Notes: a model not told the origin generated them from the letters alone. A DNA stretch of 64,000 nucleotides from Oasisia sp. SBJ-2009 (GCA_964017155.1 OZ024854.1:54785441-54849440); one strand, 5' to 3'. Numbered from the stretch's first letter, positions 11,691-25,825 are shown. Program-made: numbers and translations.

Positions 11691-12510
11691 CATGTTCACC
11701 CCATTGAACATGGCAACAGCACCAACCCATCCATAAGAACCCACCAAACATGACAAACATCAACTTATCCATAAGACAAACTAGACAAAGACACCAACCA
11801 ATCCCTAAGATCCCATCAAACTAAACAACGACACCAACCCATCCCTAAGATCCCACCAAACTAAACAAAGACACCAACCCATCCTTAAGATCCTACCAAA
11901 CTAGACAAAGACACCAACCCATCCCTAAGATCCCACCTAACAAGACAAAGACACCAACCCATCCCTAAGATCCCATCAAACTAGACAAAGACACCAACCC
12001 ATCCCTAAGATCCCACCAAACTAGACAAAGACACCAACCCATCCCTAAGATCCCACCTAACAAGACAAAGACACCAACCCATCCCTAAGATCCCACCTAA
12101 CAAGACAAAGACACCAACCCATCCCTAAGATCCCATCAAACTAGACAAAGACACCAACCCATCCCTAAGATCCCACCAAACTAGACAAAGACACCAACCC
12201 ATCCCTAAGATCCCACCTAACAAGACAAAGACACCAACCCATCCCTAAGATCCCATCAAACTAGACAAAGACACCAACCCATCCCTAAGATCCCACCAAA
12301 CTAGACAAAGACACCAACCCATCCCTAATATCTCACCTAACAAGACAAAGACACCAATCCATCCCTAAGATTCCGCCAAACAAGACAAAGACAACAAAAC
12401 TAGACAAAGACACCAACCCATCCATAAGAACAACCACATAAGACAAAGACACCAAGCCATCCATAAGAACAATCACACAAGACAAAGACACAAATTACCA
12501 GTAATCAATA
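11690..12510. repeat. 40-bp minisatellite with three-unit (120-bp) higher order
   Basis: The unit contains GACAAAGACACCAACCCATC and then CCTAAGATCCCA. The last bases differ between units: CATCAAAC (A), CACCAAAC (B) and CACCTAAC (C). Reading the clean part, the order is A B B C A B C C A B C A B C, so copies were amplified as blocks of three. Both ends fade into degenerate units. No coding potential. Confidence 0.93.
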
Positions 12511-15210
12511 AGATCCATCAAAGAAACCCAAAACCTGTCAGTCGTTTATAAGAGCAACCAACCAGGACAATGGCAGCCACTCAGTTACATGACCCCTCTG
12601 TCAAACAAGGCAAAAACAGCAACTAATCCACAAGATCTAATCAAAGAAGACAAATACGCAAAGAATACACCAAACATGACAAAGATTCCAATTCATCGGT
12701 AAGACCCAATCAACATGGGTTTGACTAATCAGGCCTAGAAAACAAGTGTATTAATTTAATCCAAATCTGCTTATTAATCACATTTATGATCGCAATCATC
12801 GCAACCATCTCCCAAATTGCATTTGCAGCGATGAGTGTGAGCAGCGGCGCGGCAGCCATGAAGCAGCCATGAATCAGCATACAGCTCAATATGCAAATGA
12901 GAATGAGTCAAGTGCATGACTTCAACGTGTTCATTAAGGCCTCTCAATTATACACAAAACTGGCGGCTAAGCGAACACAATATGATACATTTTGGGAACA
13001 TAAACTGACATTTTAGTCAGTTTAAATAATAAACCATTATTCTAAAGTTACATGTAAATCGAATATATAAAACATGGTTGTATTGATGTGTCACATGACA
13101 AGAAACAATATCGCAGATGTCAACCTTATAAAAGAATACTTTTGAATATTTGTCCTTCGATATTTGGATTGCTGCAAAATCATCTGTCTTGTAACATGAC
13201 TTTCTTTCAAGCGAGCTTACAGTACCGTGAACATAAAATGAAATGGACAAGATTTAAATTTAGCATTTAAAGCTCCAGATTCAGTATCCCATTTGTTAAT
13301 TCATTTGATATGGTCTTTATTCTAATTTAATTCAAAGACACTTAAAATTCATATTTGATTGGATATTTTGTTCATTTGATAAATTTCTGTGATATTTAAT
13401 TTGATACCCTATTCAAGTTAATTTTAATTTTATGATCTGCAATAACACAATTATACATCAATTCAGTGATCATTTCTACATCACCTTTATCCAGTAGACA
13501 CTGGACACCTTATCATCACCACAGGCACTTCACTGATAACAGACTCGATATGGCACATTTGGTCATAGTTATACCGACATTCTTATGAGCTTGTAAGTTC
13601 ATTTATTCTTTAAAATCTATGTCACTCCTTAAGATTGTGTATGGTGGAATTTGACAAAGCCAGGATGTGCCACTAGGACACTTTCTCTGTATGACAGAAA
13701 TATTGTTGTCAGTCATTTAGAAGTATATCTATACCTTTTGAAAGTGCTCCTTAAATTTAAGAATTACTGTTTAATGATTAATTGTCGTCATGCGCTCATT
13801 ATATCAGTGACACTGTCCCTTACCCAAATTACCTTCTCTCAACTTGGTTAAATCACATAAAGAATTATGGTTAAATTACAGGTTCAAGTGAATCTAGGGT
13901 GTTATTTGGTACACATAGGATTAAAACAGAGCAAGCTCAATGTATATGGAGCTTGCCTTAGTTTATTGATATACATCTTTTTAGTCCCTATCAAGTGCAT
14001 CGGGTTAAATGGACCATAGTTGAATGTCCACAAAGAGCATGTTTCTACAAGTACAATATATCCTTAATCATTATGTTTAGCCAATAAGTTACAACAAATT
14101 ATAATAAAAAAACCACCTGCTCTTCCAGACCAAGACGTGTGACGTAAGTGGAAAGCCACCTAGACTGCCATTTCAGATGAATCACAAAACAAATTAGCAG
14201 GACATAAACATAAGGTGATCGAAACGTAACAGGTGACGTGATACAAATCACGTTGATGCTGTCGCAAATGATATTATCACAAATGATGTTATCATAAACT
14301 ACGTTTTTAACAAACAATGTCAAAAGGTGAAAGTACTTGTGCTCGCAGTGTTAGGGTTCTGATAGGGCCAACACCACCCAAACAGTTATTTTAAATACCA
14401 TCTGATTGAACATGGAGATTGAACATGATTGCCAACAGTGCAGTAACCCAAGATGGAAGCAGACAAGGACGCCTTTGTTTTATCGAAACTTCAACTATTT
14501 GTACCTATATGTGTTACCTGCACTTCTGAGAAATTAGTTGATATTGCCTTTGAAGCATTTACTTAATCAGCAGATAATATATGACCAACCACAAAGAATC
14601 ACTTATTAAAGTCACACAGGCCTAGGTCAAGTGCCACCAAATATTTCATTGTGCCAGAAATGTGTACCATATAATATCACGTTTCAATGTCAAGTTTAAC
14701 TTCAGTGACAATATACAAATATTCAGAATAAAAAAGCAAATCTCAGTCGAAGTAGCACTGTTCTGAACATTCACTTTGCTGTGACCAGTTTCATTTACTA
14801 TGTTCAATCATAGACGTCTCGTCTCTTATGCTTGATATCTACTCTTCACTCTCTCATATCCAATGTACACTGTTCGAGATTTGATTGACACTATTTGGGC
14901 CGTTCCTCCACTACAGGTATACTGTTGCTCCATGTCCTCTACGTCTCACATTTCTTATGTGATAAACAAGTTTCTATATCAATAGTGTCATACCAATTTA
15001 TACCCTCCCTCCAAACATTGGTATTTTATCCTCATAATACCTTTATTTCTAAGATGGCTAAATCATATATTTTAGGTTATTTTATAGCCAAGTTGTCTCA
15101 ATTCTGGAGTCACCTCAGTTGCTCTCATCTGTAATCGTTTTACTGTAATCATGTCCTGTTTATAATCTGTCAATAACCTTCCCCATTTCCATTGCTCACT
15201 GCAGCTGCAG
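12511..15210. other. Non-coding stretch including a possible regulatory element
   Basis: No supported gene. The block 12775-12965 stands out: repeat-free, with the POU octamer ATGCAAAT, ATTAATCA homeodomain strings and CAGCCATGAA duplicated. This resembles developmental conserved elements, but conservation cannot be tested here. The rest is AT-rich sequence with short chance ORFs. Confidence 0.35.
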
Positions 15211-15705
15211 AATAACAACCCCAAATTTGCACTTTATGTTGTGAGGCAATACCCCAAATGTGCACTCTATGGCAATCCCCCCCCCCAAATGTGCACTCTA
15301 TGATAATATCCCCCAAATGTGCACTCTATGACAATATCCCCAAAATTTGCATTCTATGGCAATACCCCCCAATGTGCACTCTAAGGCAATATCCCCCAAA
15401 TGTGCACTGTATGGCAATATCCCTAAATGTGTACTCTAAGGCAATATCCCTAAATGTGTACTATAAGGCAATACCCCCAAATATGCAATCTAAGGCAATA
15501 TCTCCTAAATATGCACTCTAAGGCAATACCCCCTAAATGTGTACTCTATGGCAATATCCCCCAAATGTGCACTCTAAGGCAATATCCCCAAATGTGTACT
15601 CTATGGCAATATCCCCCAAATGTGCACTCTAAGGCAATATCCCCCAAATGTGCACTCTAAGGCAATATCCTCCAAATGTGCACTCTAATGCAATAATGCA
15701 CACTC
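15211..15705. repeat. 27-28-bp minisatellite
   Basis: About 18 tandem copies of a unit containing AAGGCAATATCCCCCAAATG and then TGCACTCT. Variants are ATGG for AAGG, GTAC for GCAC, and differences in C-run length that change the frame. Confidence 0.93.
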
Positions 15706-15714
15706 TGATCAAAC

Positions 15715-17225
15715 AGCCAACGAGCACCTGACAAAAATAAAATTACACAACTATGAATCTTTGTTTGCACTATAATTTCAATGATTGTTGCACTGTTACT
15801 TAACCCATCCACCTAGCGGTTGGGGTGTTTTGCATAATTTAGCAAAAATTAATCATTGGACATGAAGTAACACATTGAATTCTAGGAGTACAGCTCAATC
15901 ACGAGGTCAGATGTCACCTGGTGTAAACCACAGTGATTCTGTTGTCATTCCACTACTGCTGATCACACGGTCCGTTCACATGCCAGGATGCAATGAGAAA
16001 TACTGCATCACTCACGCATGCCATTAAATTGATTCTCGTTTGAAGATCAACTGGATATCGCTGTTGTATAAAACATAATAGCCCTCAGATGCCTGAACTA
16101 AACCTGGGTTTTTGTCATAAAGATGCTACGTATGACCAAATGGTGGAATGATCATTGCATGTAAACAGGTCATCACTGCTATGTATCATAGAAACATGAA
16201 TTTATTTCACTTATAAACATTCTCCAAACGAGAGATTTATATAATCACTAGTAGTCGGTACCTGTGATTATATAAATCTCTCTTGAAATAACACTTTCCT
16301 GAGGTTATTTATTCATAACAACTTTCCTGAGGTTATTTATTCATAACAACTTTCCTGAGGTTATTTATTCACAACAACACCTTCTTAAGAAGCACACAAG
16401 GAGCTTTGAACAAACAGCACCCTGATTGGTTGTCATTCGAACTTTCAAAGAGATCATCTTATCTGTGATAACAGTACCTGGAATGTGTGAAAGACACCGT
16501 CATGGTGACTTGTAATCAACAACCCAGAAATATCACAGGTAGATTATAATCTTTACTTGGCTTTAACTTGAAAATTAATTTTCTTATCAATAAATTAACA
16601 CGCTTATAGACGGGCTCCTTGAAATTATAATTATCTACAACTGAAATACAATCTGCCTCATACGGGCACAGTATGTCAAAGTGTGAAGGTTATAGAGTCA
16701 ATCTGTCTATCTAGGCTATTTAGTGTTAAAGGGTAAAAGTTATATATATATTTAATAATCTGTCTAGGCTATCTGTCTGGTGACTATCAGATAAGTGCTA
16801 AGAAGGCAAAACAACAATTAATCCTCTTAATTTTCACCTTTGGATTTTTTTTTAGAAAGGACAATATAATTATTGAATTGACACAGTGATGGAACCCAAC
16901 ATAATTTATCACAGCTGGACACAATATCACAAGCAGTAATTGTTCAACTCATTTTTGAAAGTATTTTGCAAAATTCCCACAAACATGCTATTCACCATTT
17001 TGTAAAAAAAAAAATGAAATTGTCAGTCAAACCACTGCAAGGTGTTGTGTCCCATTTGTAATTTGGCAAGAGGTGACAAGTGTTCTAGTTTTTATAAGGT
17101 CATTCTCATTTTCGTAAGTTATCCAATCTACTGATTAAAGTTGTTTCTTTTAATTACTTTAACAAAATTATATCTTCTTATCTTAAACTGACTATGCCTC
17201 TACATAATATTACTATGTGTTCATA
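15715..17225. other. Non-coding stretch with a 19-bp perfect hairpin and a triple 28-bp repeat
   Basis: No supported gene. GAGAGATTTATATAATCAC at 16230-16248 is repeated as its exact complement at 16264-16282 around a 15-nt loop. Immediately after it (16290-16376) a 28-bp unit beginning AACTTTCCTGAGGTTATTTA occurs three times in tandem. The remainder is AT-rich and unstructured. Confidence 0.5.
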
Positions 17226-17228
17226 TAT

Positions 17229-17230
17229 TC

Positions 17231-17327
<97 letters not shown>
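17229..17327. repeat. (TA)n microsatellite
   Basis: Nearly uninterrupted TA dinucleotides for about 95 bp with a few TACA variants. Confidence 0.97.
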
Positions 17328-17329
<2 letters not shown>

Positions 17330-17734
17330 ATATTACATATACATGGTTTTTGCATACAAAACATTTCCCCCAAAAACATAAAATAAAAAAAACATAAGTG
17401 CATATATTATGATATACATCTTGATATGTATAGTATAACTTACCACAGTTAACCCCTATTTGCTATGCCATTTATCCTCACTCGCTACCTTGTTTACACC
17501 AGTCATATAAATGTCACCATTATTTGCTAAAATAACCTGCTGGTCTTATGGACTTGCACTTTTTCAAAGTTGTCAGCCAGATGAAATATTTTATACTCTT
17601 GGGCCTACTTTTGTACTATGCCTTAGCTTGCAATCCCAACTGTATCTACTTGCAACCCATATGTGGGTACCAGGTAGTTCCTATAGAAACTTCTCCTACT
17701 TGCTGTAACAAATTTCCATACCTGTAAGTTTACG

Positions 17735-20610
17735 TGTAGACCTATCAATGGTCACTTCCCCTACCTGTAGACACTCCTTACATGTAGACCTACCAATGGT
17801 CACTTCCCCTACCTGTAGACACTCCTTACATGTAGACCTACCAATGGTCACTTCCCCTACCTGTAGACACTACTTACATGTAGACCTACCAATGGTCACT
17901 TCCCCTACCTGTAGACACTCCTTACATGTAGACCTACCAATGGTCACTTCCCCTACCTGTAGACACTACTTACATGTAGACCTACCAATGGTCACTTCCC
18001 CTACCTGTAGACACTCCTTACATGCAGACCTACCAATGGTCACTTCCCCTACCTGTAGACACTACTTACATGTAGACCTACCAATGGTCACTTCCCCTAC
18101 CTGTAGACACTCCTTACATGCAGACCTATCAATGGTCACTTCCCCTACCTGTAGACACTACTTACATGTAGACCTATCAATGGTCACTTCCCCTACCTGT
18201 AGACACTACTTACATGTAGACCTACCAATGGTCACTTCCCCTACCTGTAGACACTCCTTACATGTAGCCCTACCAATGGTCACTTCCCCTACCTGTAGAC
18301 ACTCCTTACATGCAGACCTATCAATGGTCACTTCCTCTACCTGTAGACACTCCTTACATGTAGACCTACCAATGGTCACTTCCCCTACCTGTAGACACTC
18401 CTTACATGTAGACCTATCAATGATCACTTCCCCTACCTGTAGACACTCCTTACATGTAGACCTATCAATGATCACTTCCCCTACCTGTAGACACTCCTTA
18501 CATGTAGACCTATCAATGGTCACTTCCCCTACCTGTAGACACTCCTTACATGCAGACCTATCAATGGTCACTTCCCCTATCTGCAGACACTCCTTACATG
18601 CAGACCTATCAATGGTCACTTCCCCTACCTGTAGACACTCCTTACATGTAGACCTATCAATGGTCACTTCCCCTACCTGTAGACACTCCTTACATGTAGA
18701 CCTACCAATGGTCACTTCCCCTACCTGTAGACACTACTTACATGTAGACCTACCAATGGTCACTTCCCCTACCTGTAGACACTACTTACATGTAGACCTA
18801 CCAATGGTCACTTCCCCTACCTGTAGACACTCCTTACATGTAGACCTACCAATGGTCACTTCCCCTACCTGTAGACACTCCTTACATGTAGACCTACCAA
18901 TGGTCACTTCCCCTACCTGTAGACACTCCTTACATGTAGACCTATCAATGGTCACTTCCCCTACCTGTAGACACTACTTACATGTAGACCTACCAATGGT
19001 CACTTCCCCTACCTGTAGACACTACTTACATGTAGACCTACCAATGGTTACTTCCCCTACCTGTAGACACTCCTTACATGTAGACCTACCAATGGTCACT
19101 TCCCCTACCTGTAGACACTCCTTACATGTAGACCTACCAATGGTCACTTCCCCTACCTGTAGACACTACTTACATGTAGACCTACCAATGGTCACTTCCC
19201 CTACCTGTAGACACTCCTTACATGCAGACCTACCAATGGTCACTTCCCCTACCTGTAGACACTACTTACATGTAGACCTACCAATGGTCACTTCCCCTAC
19301 CTGTAGACACTCCTTACATGCAGACCTATCAATGGTCACTTCCCCTACCTGTAGACACTACTTACATGTAGACCTATCAATGGTCACTTCCCCTACCTGT
19401 AGACACTACTTACATGTAGACCTACCAATGGTCACTTCCCCTACCTGTAGACACTCCTTACATGTAGACCTACCAATGGTCACTTCCCCTACCTGTAGAC
19501 ACTCCTTACATGCAGACCTATCAATGGTCACTTCCTCTACCTGTAGACACTCCTTACATGTAGACCTACCAATGGTCACTTCCCCTACCTGTAGACACTC
19601 CTTACATGTAGACCTATCAATGATCACTTCCCCTACCTGTAGACACTCCTTACATGTAGACCTATCAATGATCACTTCCCCTACCTGTAGACACTCCTTA
19701 CATGCAGACCTACCAATGGTCACTTCCCCTACCTGTAGACACTCCTTACATGCAGACCTATCAATGGTCACTTCCCCTACCTGTAGACACTCCTTACATG
19801 CAGACCTATCAATGGTCACTTCCCCTACCTGTAGACACTCCTTACATGTTGACCTACCAATGGTCACTTCCCCTACCTGTAGACACTACTTACATGTAGA
19901 CCTATCAATGATCACTTCCCCTACCTGTAGACACTCCTTACATGCAGACCTATCAATGGTCACTTCCCCTACCTGTAGACACTCCTTACATGTAGACCTA
20001 TCAATGATCACTTCCCCTACCTGTAGACACTCCTTACATGTAGACCTATCAATGGTCACTTCCCCTACCTGTAGACACTCCTTACATGCAGACCTATCAA
20101 TGGTCACTTCCCCTACCTGTAGACACTCCTTACATGCAGACCTATCAATGGTCACTTCCCCTACCTGTAGACACTCCTTACATGTAGACCTATCAATGGT
20201 CACTTCCCCTACCTGTAGACACTCCTTACATGTAGACCTACCAATGGTCACTTCCCCTACCTGTAGACACTCCTTACATGTAGACCTATCAATGGTCACT
20301 TCCCCTACCTGTAGACACTCCTTACATGTAGACCTATCAATGGTCACTTCCCCTACCTGTAGACACTCCTTACATGTAGACCTACCAATGGTCACTTCCC
20401 CTACCTGTAGACACTCCTTACATGCAGACCTACCAATGGTCACTTCCCCTACCTGTAGACACTCCTTACATGTAGACCTATCAATGGTCACTTCCCCTAC
20501 CTGTAGACACTCCTTACATGTAGACCTACCAATGGTCACTTCCCCTACCTGTAGACACTCCTTACATGCAGACCTACCAATGGTCACTTCCCCTACCTGT
20601 AGACACCCGT
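17735..20610. repeat. 48-bp minisatellite, about 60 copies
   Basis: The unit reads TGGTCACTTCCCCTACCTGT then AGACACTCCTTACATGTAGACCTACCAA. Because 48 is a multiple of three, two frames stay open, giving a 992-codon plus ORF (MVTSPTCRHSLHVDLP repeated) and ORFs of 153-233 codons on the minus strand. I see no start context, splice sites or domain and treat it as non-coding. A few sites vary: T/A in CTCCTT versus CTACTT, TGTAG/TGCAG, ACC/ATC, GGTC/GATC. Positions 17873-18504 match 19073-19704 with one visible difference (18268), showing block duplication by 25 units. Degenerate half-units (CTACCTGTAG) continue on both sides, 17640-17735 and 20728-20835. Confidence 0.95.
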
Positions 20611-20839
20611 TAGAACTGTCTCTACTTATTATCCAAAATATTTCCTACTTTAATAACAATTTCTTATACAACACAGTATCGTGTCCTCAGGAATGCTCAA
20701 GGCACTTATTACACTTTTTCTTGTAGAAACCCACCTGTACACCTACCTGTATTACGTGTCCCTACCTGTAGTCATCCCCTACCTGCAAAACACCTGCCCC
20801 TACCTGCAGACCTACCTGTAGACACCACCATCCAGGTGT

Positions 20840-21765
20840 GGTCTCCGTCCATGTCCATGCCATCTGACGCTGTTTATTGAAAATGAACTTGACTCGCCGG
20901 TGCTCTATGTTAAACTCTTGACAACAGCCTCGGGCCACTGCCGCACTTAATTACCTGCTCCAGTGACTCTGGCCCTGGGTGACAAGCTCATGGACTTATG
21001 TGACGTCCTTGTAAGAGTTGGTTCCCACAAAGCTTACAAAAGACATTTTGCCTTACCAAACATAAGAAGGTTAACACGAAACAGTGCACTACTAATGAGT
21101 TGATTCACAAAGTTATCCAAACCCAACTTGGGTGTCTGTTTCTTAGGAACCATTACATATATGTGTGTTATATTTTAATATTATTATCACTCATATGTAT
21201 CTGATTTATTGTTATTACTATGAACTAAAAATCAGGCCCCTTCCTATCACATATCAAATATGTGTGAAGCAGCCACATTTTTTTAAGTTTTATCTTTTTA
21301 AATCATACGTACTAACAATAATGTGACACAGGCATATGATTACATTGATAAGAAGAGATTACACCCGCAGCACCAGCTGGCATGGCATTACCCACTCCAG
21401 TGTTACACACAGCAGTGACTGTGTCATTGTAACATGGGCCTATTACAAGACTTGTCGACAGTCTAGCTGGAGCCCCACTGCCTCACTGAGTGACATCACT
21501 TGTACTGGCTGAACTGTCTGCCTTCTACAATGCTATCTCCGCTCAAACAAACTCTGCTGTTCATTTTCTCTGTATCTGCCTGTCTCTCCTTGCTGTCTCG
21601 CACCGCACACCCGCTCCGCTATCTTGCAGTGAGAGATTTCAGTCTCCACAAGACACAATGACCATGGCCCAATGAAGGGCACATGGGGTCAATGGAGGAT
21701 TCAAGAGGATCTTAATGGACCCAAAAAGGATAATTATAAATAATAATGCAAGCAACAACAAATAG
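20840..21765. other. Non-coding stretch
   Basis: No supported gene. The part 20845-21000 is repeat-free, GC-balanced and includes ACTTAATTACCTGCTCC, so it could be a regulatory element. ORFs in 21490-21675 lack any recognisable protein. Confidence 0.35.
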
Positions 21766-22050
21766 CTCAGGATTACAACATCAAAGAGATATTAAATATA
21801 AACTGGCTACTGTTACATACCATACCCTTTCTACTCAAAATCCGACATATTTATTTAATCTGCGACATTTCTCTGATATCTCTACGGTTCTTAGAGCATC
21901 CTATTCCAAACAACTTTTTGTTCCTAAAATTAAGCAAAATATTGGCAAATGTGCTTTCTCTGCGTCAACAATCTGGAATCAACTCCCTATTACAATTAAA
22001 TCTTCTGAATCTATAGCCACTTTTTTTTTAATAGCTTTTCCTCCATAAAT
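21766..22050 (+). pseudogene. L2-like retrotransposon fragment, ORF C-terminus
   Basis: The plus frame reads DIKYKLATVTYHTLSTQN, then Y-L-F-N-L, and later KCAFSASTIWNQLPITIKSS, ending in AFPP and a stop at 22046-22048. This matches the region after the reverse transcriptase in L2/CR1-type elements, where the pattern YKLATLTYK, PxYL, RAFSVAAPTVWNSLP is typical. The element at 50949-51320 in this window carries the same region (AFSVAAPTVWNSLPASVK). No RT motifs precede it, so this is a 5'-truncated dead copy. The identification is firm; the exact clade is inferred. Confidence 0.75.
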
Positions 22051-25000
22051 GTGGAGTAAATGTGGAGTAAATGTAAATGTGCTCCAAAAATTACTTTTGA
22101 CTGTCTCTGTTTATGGTTACGCCAAATTATAATTACTTTGTTTATTGTGCCTCTGACCTTGGAATGTTTAAGAATCTATTAAGAGACCAAGTGGACCAGT
22201 GGACCAAGAGAGATTCAGACCAAAAAAGGACTAGAGGTGCACAAAAGAAATCATGGGATGAACAATTATATTTTATTTTAACTATACGACTAAAACTATA
22301 TCTATCAAATGCCATTGGTGCAGGCTGAGCAACTGACTGTGAAATAACAACCATATAACTTTAAACAGAGTGATGATTTTCATGTACCACTATTTTACTG
22401 ACATTTATTTCAATTTGGTAACATCCCTTGTACTTTCATACTAAATATCTTCAATTTATTATATCTAAAGTATTATATTAATTTGTCTTTCTAGTGTAAG
22501 TGAAAGGTAGCTACGTTTACCTTTGCCAATTCTTGGTCCACTACATTTCTCACATTCCACCATTTTGATTTTATCGTCTTGAAATTCTTAACTAATTGAA
22601 TGACTCTCTTGCCAATGAGCAGAACACTCATATCTATGTGATGCTATTTCACAGATAAGGCTACTTTATTCACCCAACTTTGTCTGTGCCTTTCGGAGGT
22701 GACAATATCCTCTGGTGTTTTCATTAGTTTCACCTGGTACTAGTTTCAGTAGAAAAAATCTTATGAAATAGTACCAGATAAAAATTAACAGGATAAACTA
22801 ATGGAAAAAAAGTAGAGCTTAGTTACTACACATGATATTATTATTATTGTTATACATTATGTAAGTATTTTTATGTGAACATATCACATATATGAAAGTT
22901 ACATTTACACTCAATAACTAATAAATGAGACTGATCCCTGACAGTGAGTGAGCCGCAGAAAGTGATGAAAACCGATAAATGGCAATTTGAAAGACAACTG
23001 TTAATTTATTTCTTGGCAACGTGTTATGCTCTTTTTGATGTTTTCTTTCATAGCAAAAACTACTTTTTTTATCCGTCACAGTTTAGTTACATTCTTTCTA
23101 ATTACTGCCTGAGCCCTGGTTGGGCCACCCAAGAACACTCTCACCCATAAACTTAGGTGGGGTGGGAACCAGTGCAGACAAACAGCTAATAAATCAACAA
23201 CAGCCTGATACAGGCGAGTACATGCCACAGTGGTGCTTCACTTACAAACAATCCGTGGTCACATTCTCAGTGGCTACATGTTAAATATCCACATAAAAAA
23301 AATTAATAAATGATGTACCATGACATTCATGCCCCCAGGGTAGGGAGAAAGGATTCTTCTAGCAGGGCTCAATAGCAAGACTTCCTAACCAAGCCCCTAG
23401 CAAAGCCTCCTTCCAGAGCCAAACTACTGTAGATCTGAGAAATATTTTTAGTGTTTGTTTCTGACGTTAAGTGGCATAACCTCATCTACAATCATTGTAT
23501 TTGTAAGTTCACAAATACATATTAACTAACCATGGAAGTGGTCATATAAGGTATTTGAAATTAATTTTGCTTTGTGGAAACATTTACAATCTGTTTGGAT
23601 ATATAACAGACTGTCACTAAAGAAATATACTAAAGCAAAAATCCAAAATGTGATCAGATAAAAATGTAAGTGGGGTGTAATTTTCAGTTGAAACTGACTT
23701 TGACTGTGTCATAAGAAAAATATAAGTAATATCATGTAATATCAGTGATATTGATGTGTGTGGGTTTTGTTTGGGGTTACATTTTACACTTAATTTCTGT
23801 TCTTTGACAATCTTTACATATTTGAGATATGATCATGAGTTGTATGACGAATATTCTTTTTGGGACATTAAAGTGAATTGAACTGAATATTCATCAAATT
23901 GATTGATAATTGTATGTGTAACCCTTAGCATCATTAGCAGTATGTATTACACAAACAAAAAGCAGATAAGAGAATGGCAAAAACAGTCTGACCATCCAAG
24001 TGAGAATAACATATTATAATTAACCAAAATATATAAATAAAAAACAATAAACATCATATATCATGTCATATTTAATATATAGCCTTCTAGCACAATCTAA
24101 CATTAACAAATGAATGCTGCAAAATGAAGATTTAAAGAAGCCTGCCAGCAACCACAGGAAGGCACTGTCTCAAGGTTCCACCATGCCTGACACTGACACT
24201 TTTATGGGCAACTATGAATTAATTTTATTACCGTGGAACAGCCATAAAACTAACCAGTATAATTAACTTGTGCAATTAATGCTTTTTCACATTTCCATGT
24301 TGTAGCATCGCACTGTCATTCTAGATATAATCGTAGCATGAAATTTGCATTTCCAAAGTGCGTCTTAGTAGACACCGTGACTGGGTAAAACAGAAGTTAG
24401 TACAGGCTACTGATCCACGCAAAGCTTCCGAATGAAGACATCTCGGGCTGGCGCCAGAATCTCATTGAAATAATGTTGCTTTCTGCTTAACTTCATGTCA
24501 TCAAATAAAATGAGACATTTCTCATTAAAAGATGAACCCAGTGCAATCAGGCATGCACTTCATTTGCCAGACCCTACCTGTTATAAGGCCGTGCTTGTTC
24601 AGACCCTAGTTTGAGACCCTAATAGGAGGTTCTGTTCTGTTGGGAGACAGTATTATGACCTTTAATTCAGAGGTACTACTTGATAACCATGTTAGGCCAT
24701 ACAGTACTATGAAGAACTGGCAGGGTGCAATAAGACCCTGGAATGAGACTCTACAACACAAAGCCTTGGTATGAGTATCTTTTAAGAATGTTAGAAATTC
24801 AATTTTTACATGGATCGTCAGATCCTTCCGAAATAAGACTGCATCATCACATGTCATATTTAGTTTCTACCAGCCTGTTACAACATGTTTACCAGCAACA
24901 TTCAACTGACACTCAGTCTGCAGACAGGAAGGTTACACAGTGTTACAGAGGAATATGATATATATAGATCTGATGAAGAAACTAATAATTAAATTGCTGT

Positions 25001-25825
25001 TATCCCAAATCACATCACAGATAAGAAGGCCATTCATGTAAGATGCTAGTTATGATCAACAGGCATAGACCCGTTAAATATTTCTGCATCTAAAATGTAC
25101 AGAATAACAAGCCATGATAACAAAGTCTGATAAAGACAGACTTAATAGACTTCACGACGTGTAATTATCCTGCTGGAATCATGCGCTGATAATTGAAGCT
25201 ATTTGAAGGCTGAGTGAATTCTTCAGTTGATTCTTAACCTCCTGTATCAGCCATCAGATATTCAACTGCCCCACCATTATCGCACATCAAAAGTGTGACT
25301 CGGCACGAGGAAAATTGAAATAAATAATGCCTTTTGAATAAACACCATTCTGTACTTTCCATCAATACATTCCAATAGAGGGACGTCTTTGGTTCAAGCC
25401 ACATAATTGGCTTGATGACTGTCACATTTCAAGCTGTTTAGATGTTTGGCATTTAGCTCTGGAAGGTGAAGAATGTTGACAGGTTGCAACTGAAGGCTGC
25501 AGAGGGGCCGGGGGACAAAACACCTGTCATTTTCTCACACAAATATTTTAATTTCACAGTGGTGCAATTCTTCACTGAATTCCTTAAGAAAGTCGTGACC
25601 ATATATTAATTCCTAAGCCGCACATAACTTATTCAAATTTTAGCAACTATCATGTGCAACAAAATTAGTAACTTAAACTACCTAGCTTGCATGAAAACAT
25701 AATTTGTTTAATTATTTTGTGTTGAATTATGTTCACTCATATCATGGTGAAGATATTGGCTTATGACTACAATTAATAAATAACCCGAAATATCAATTTA
25801 ATTAAAAACCTGACACCCCAAGTAT
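22051..25825. other. Long non-coding stretch
   Basis: No supported gene. Two repeat-free, GC-balanced blocks, 24120-24600 and 25140-25540, carry homeodomain- and TALE-type strings (ATTAATTT, GATGACTGTCA) and could be regulatory. Elsewhere the DNA is AT-rich and plain. Confidence 0.35.

Noticed and set aside
15211..15705. Regular short repeats that might suggest a CRISPR array
   Set aside because: The units are contiguous 27-28-bp copies without unique spacers, in a eukaryotic setting.
17748..20726. 992-codon ORF with 16-residue repeat MVTSPTCRHSLHVDLP, a possible repeat protein
   Set aside because: It is the translation of a 48-bp minisatellite; frames on the other strand are open as well, units carry no third-position bias that I can see, and the flanks hold degenerate non-coding units.
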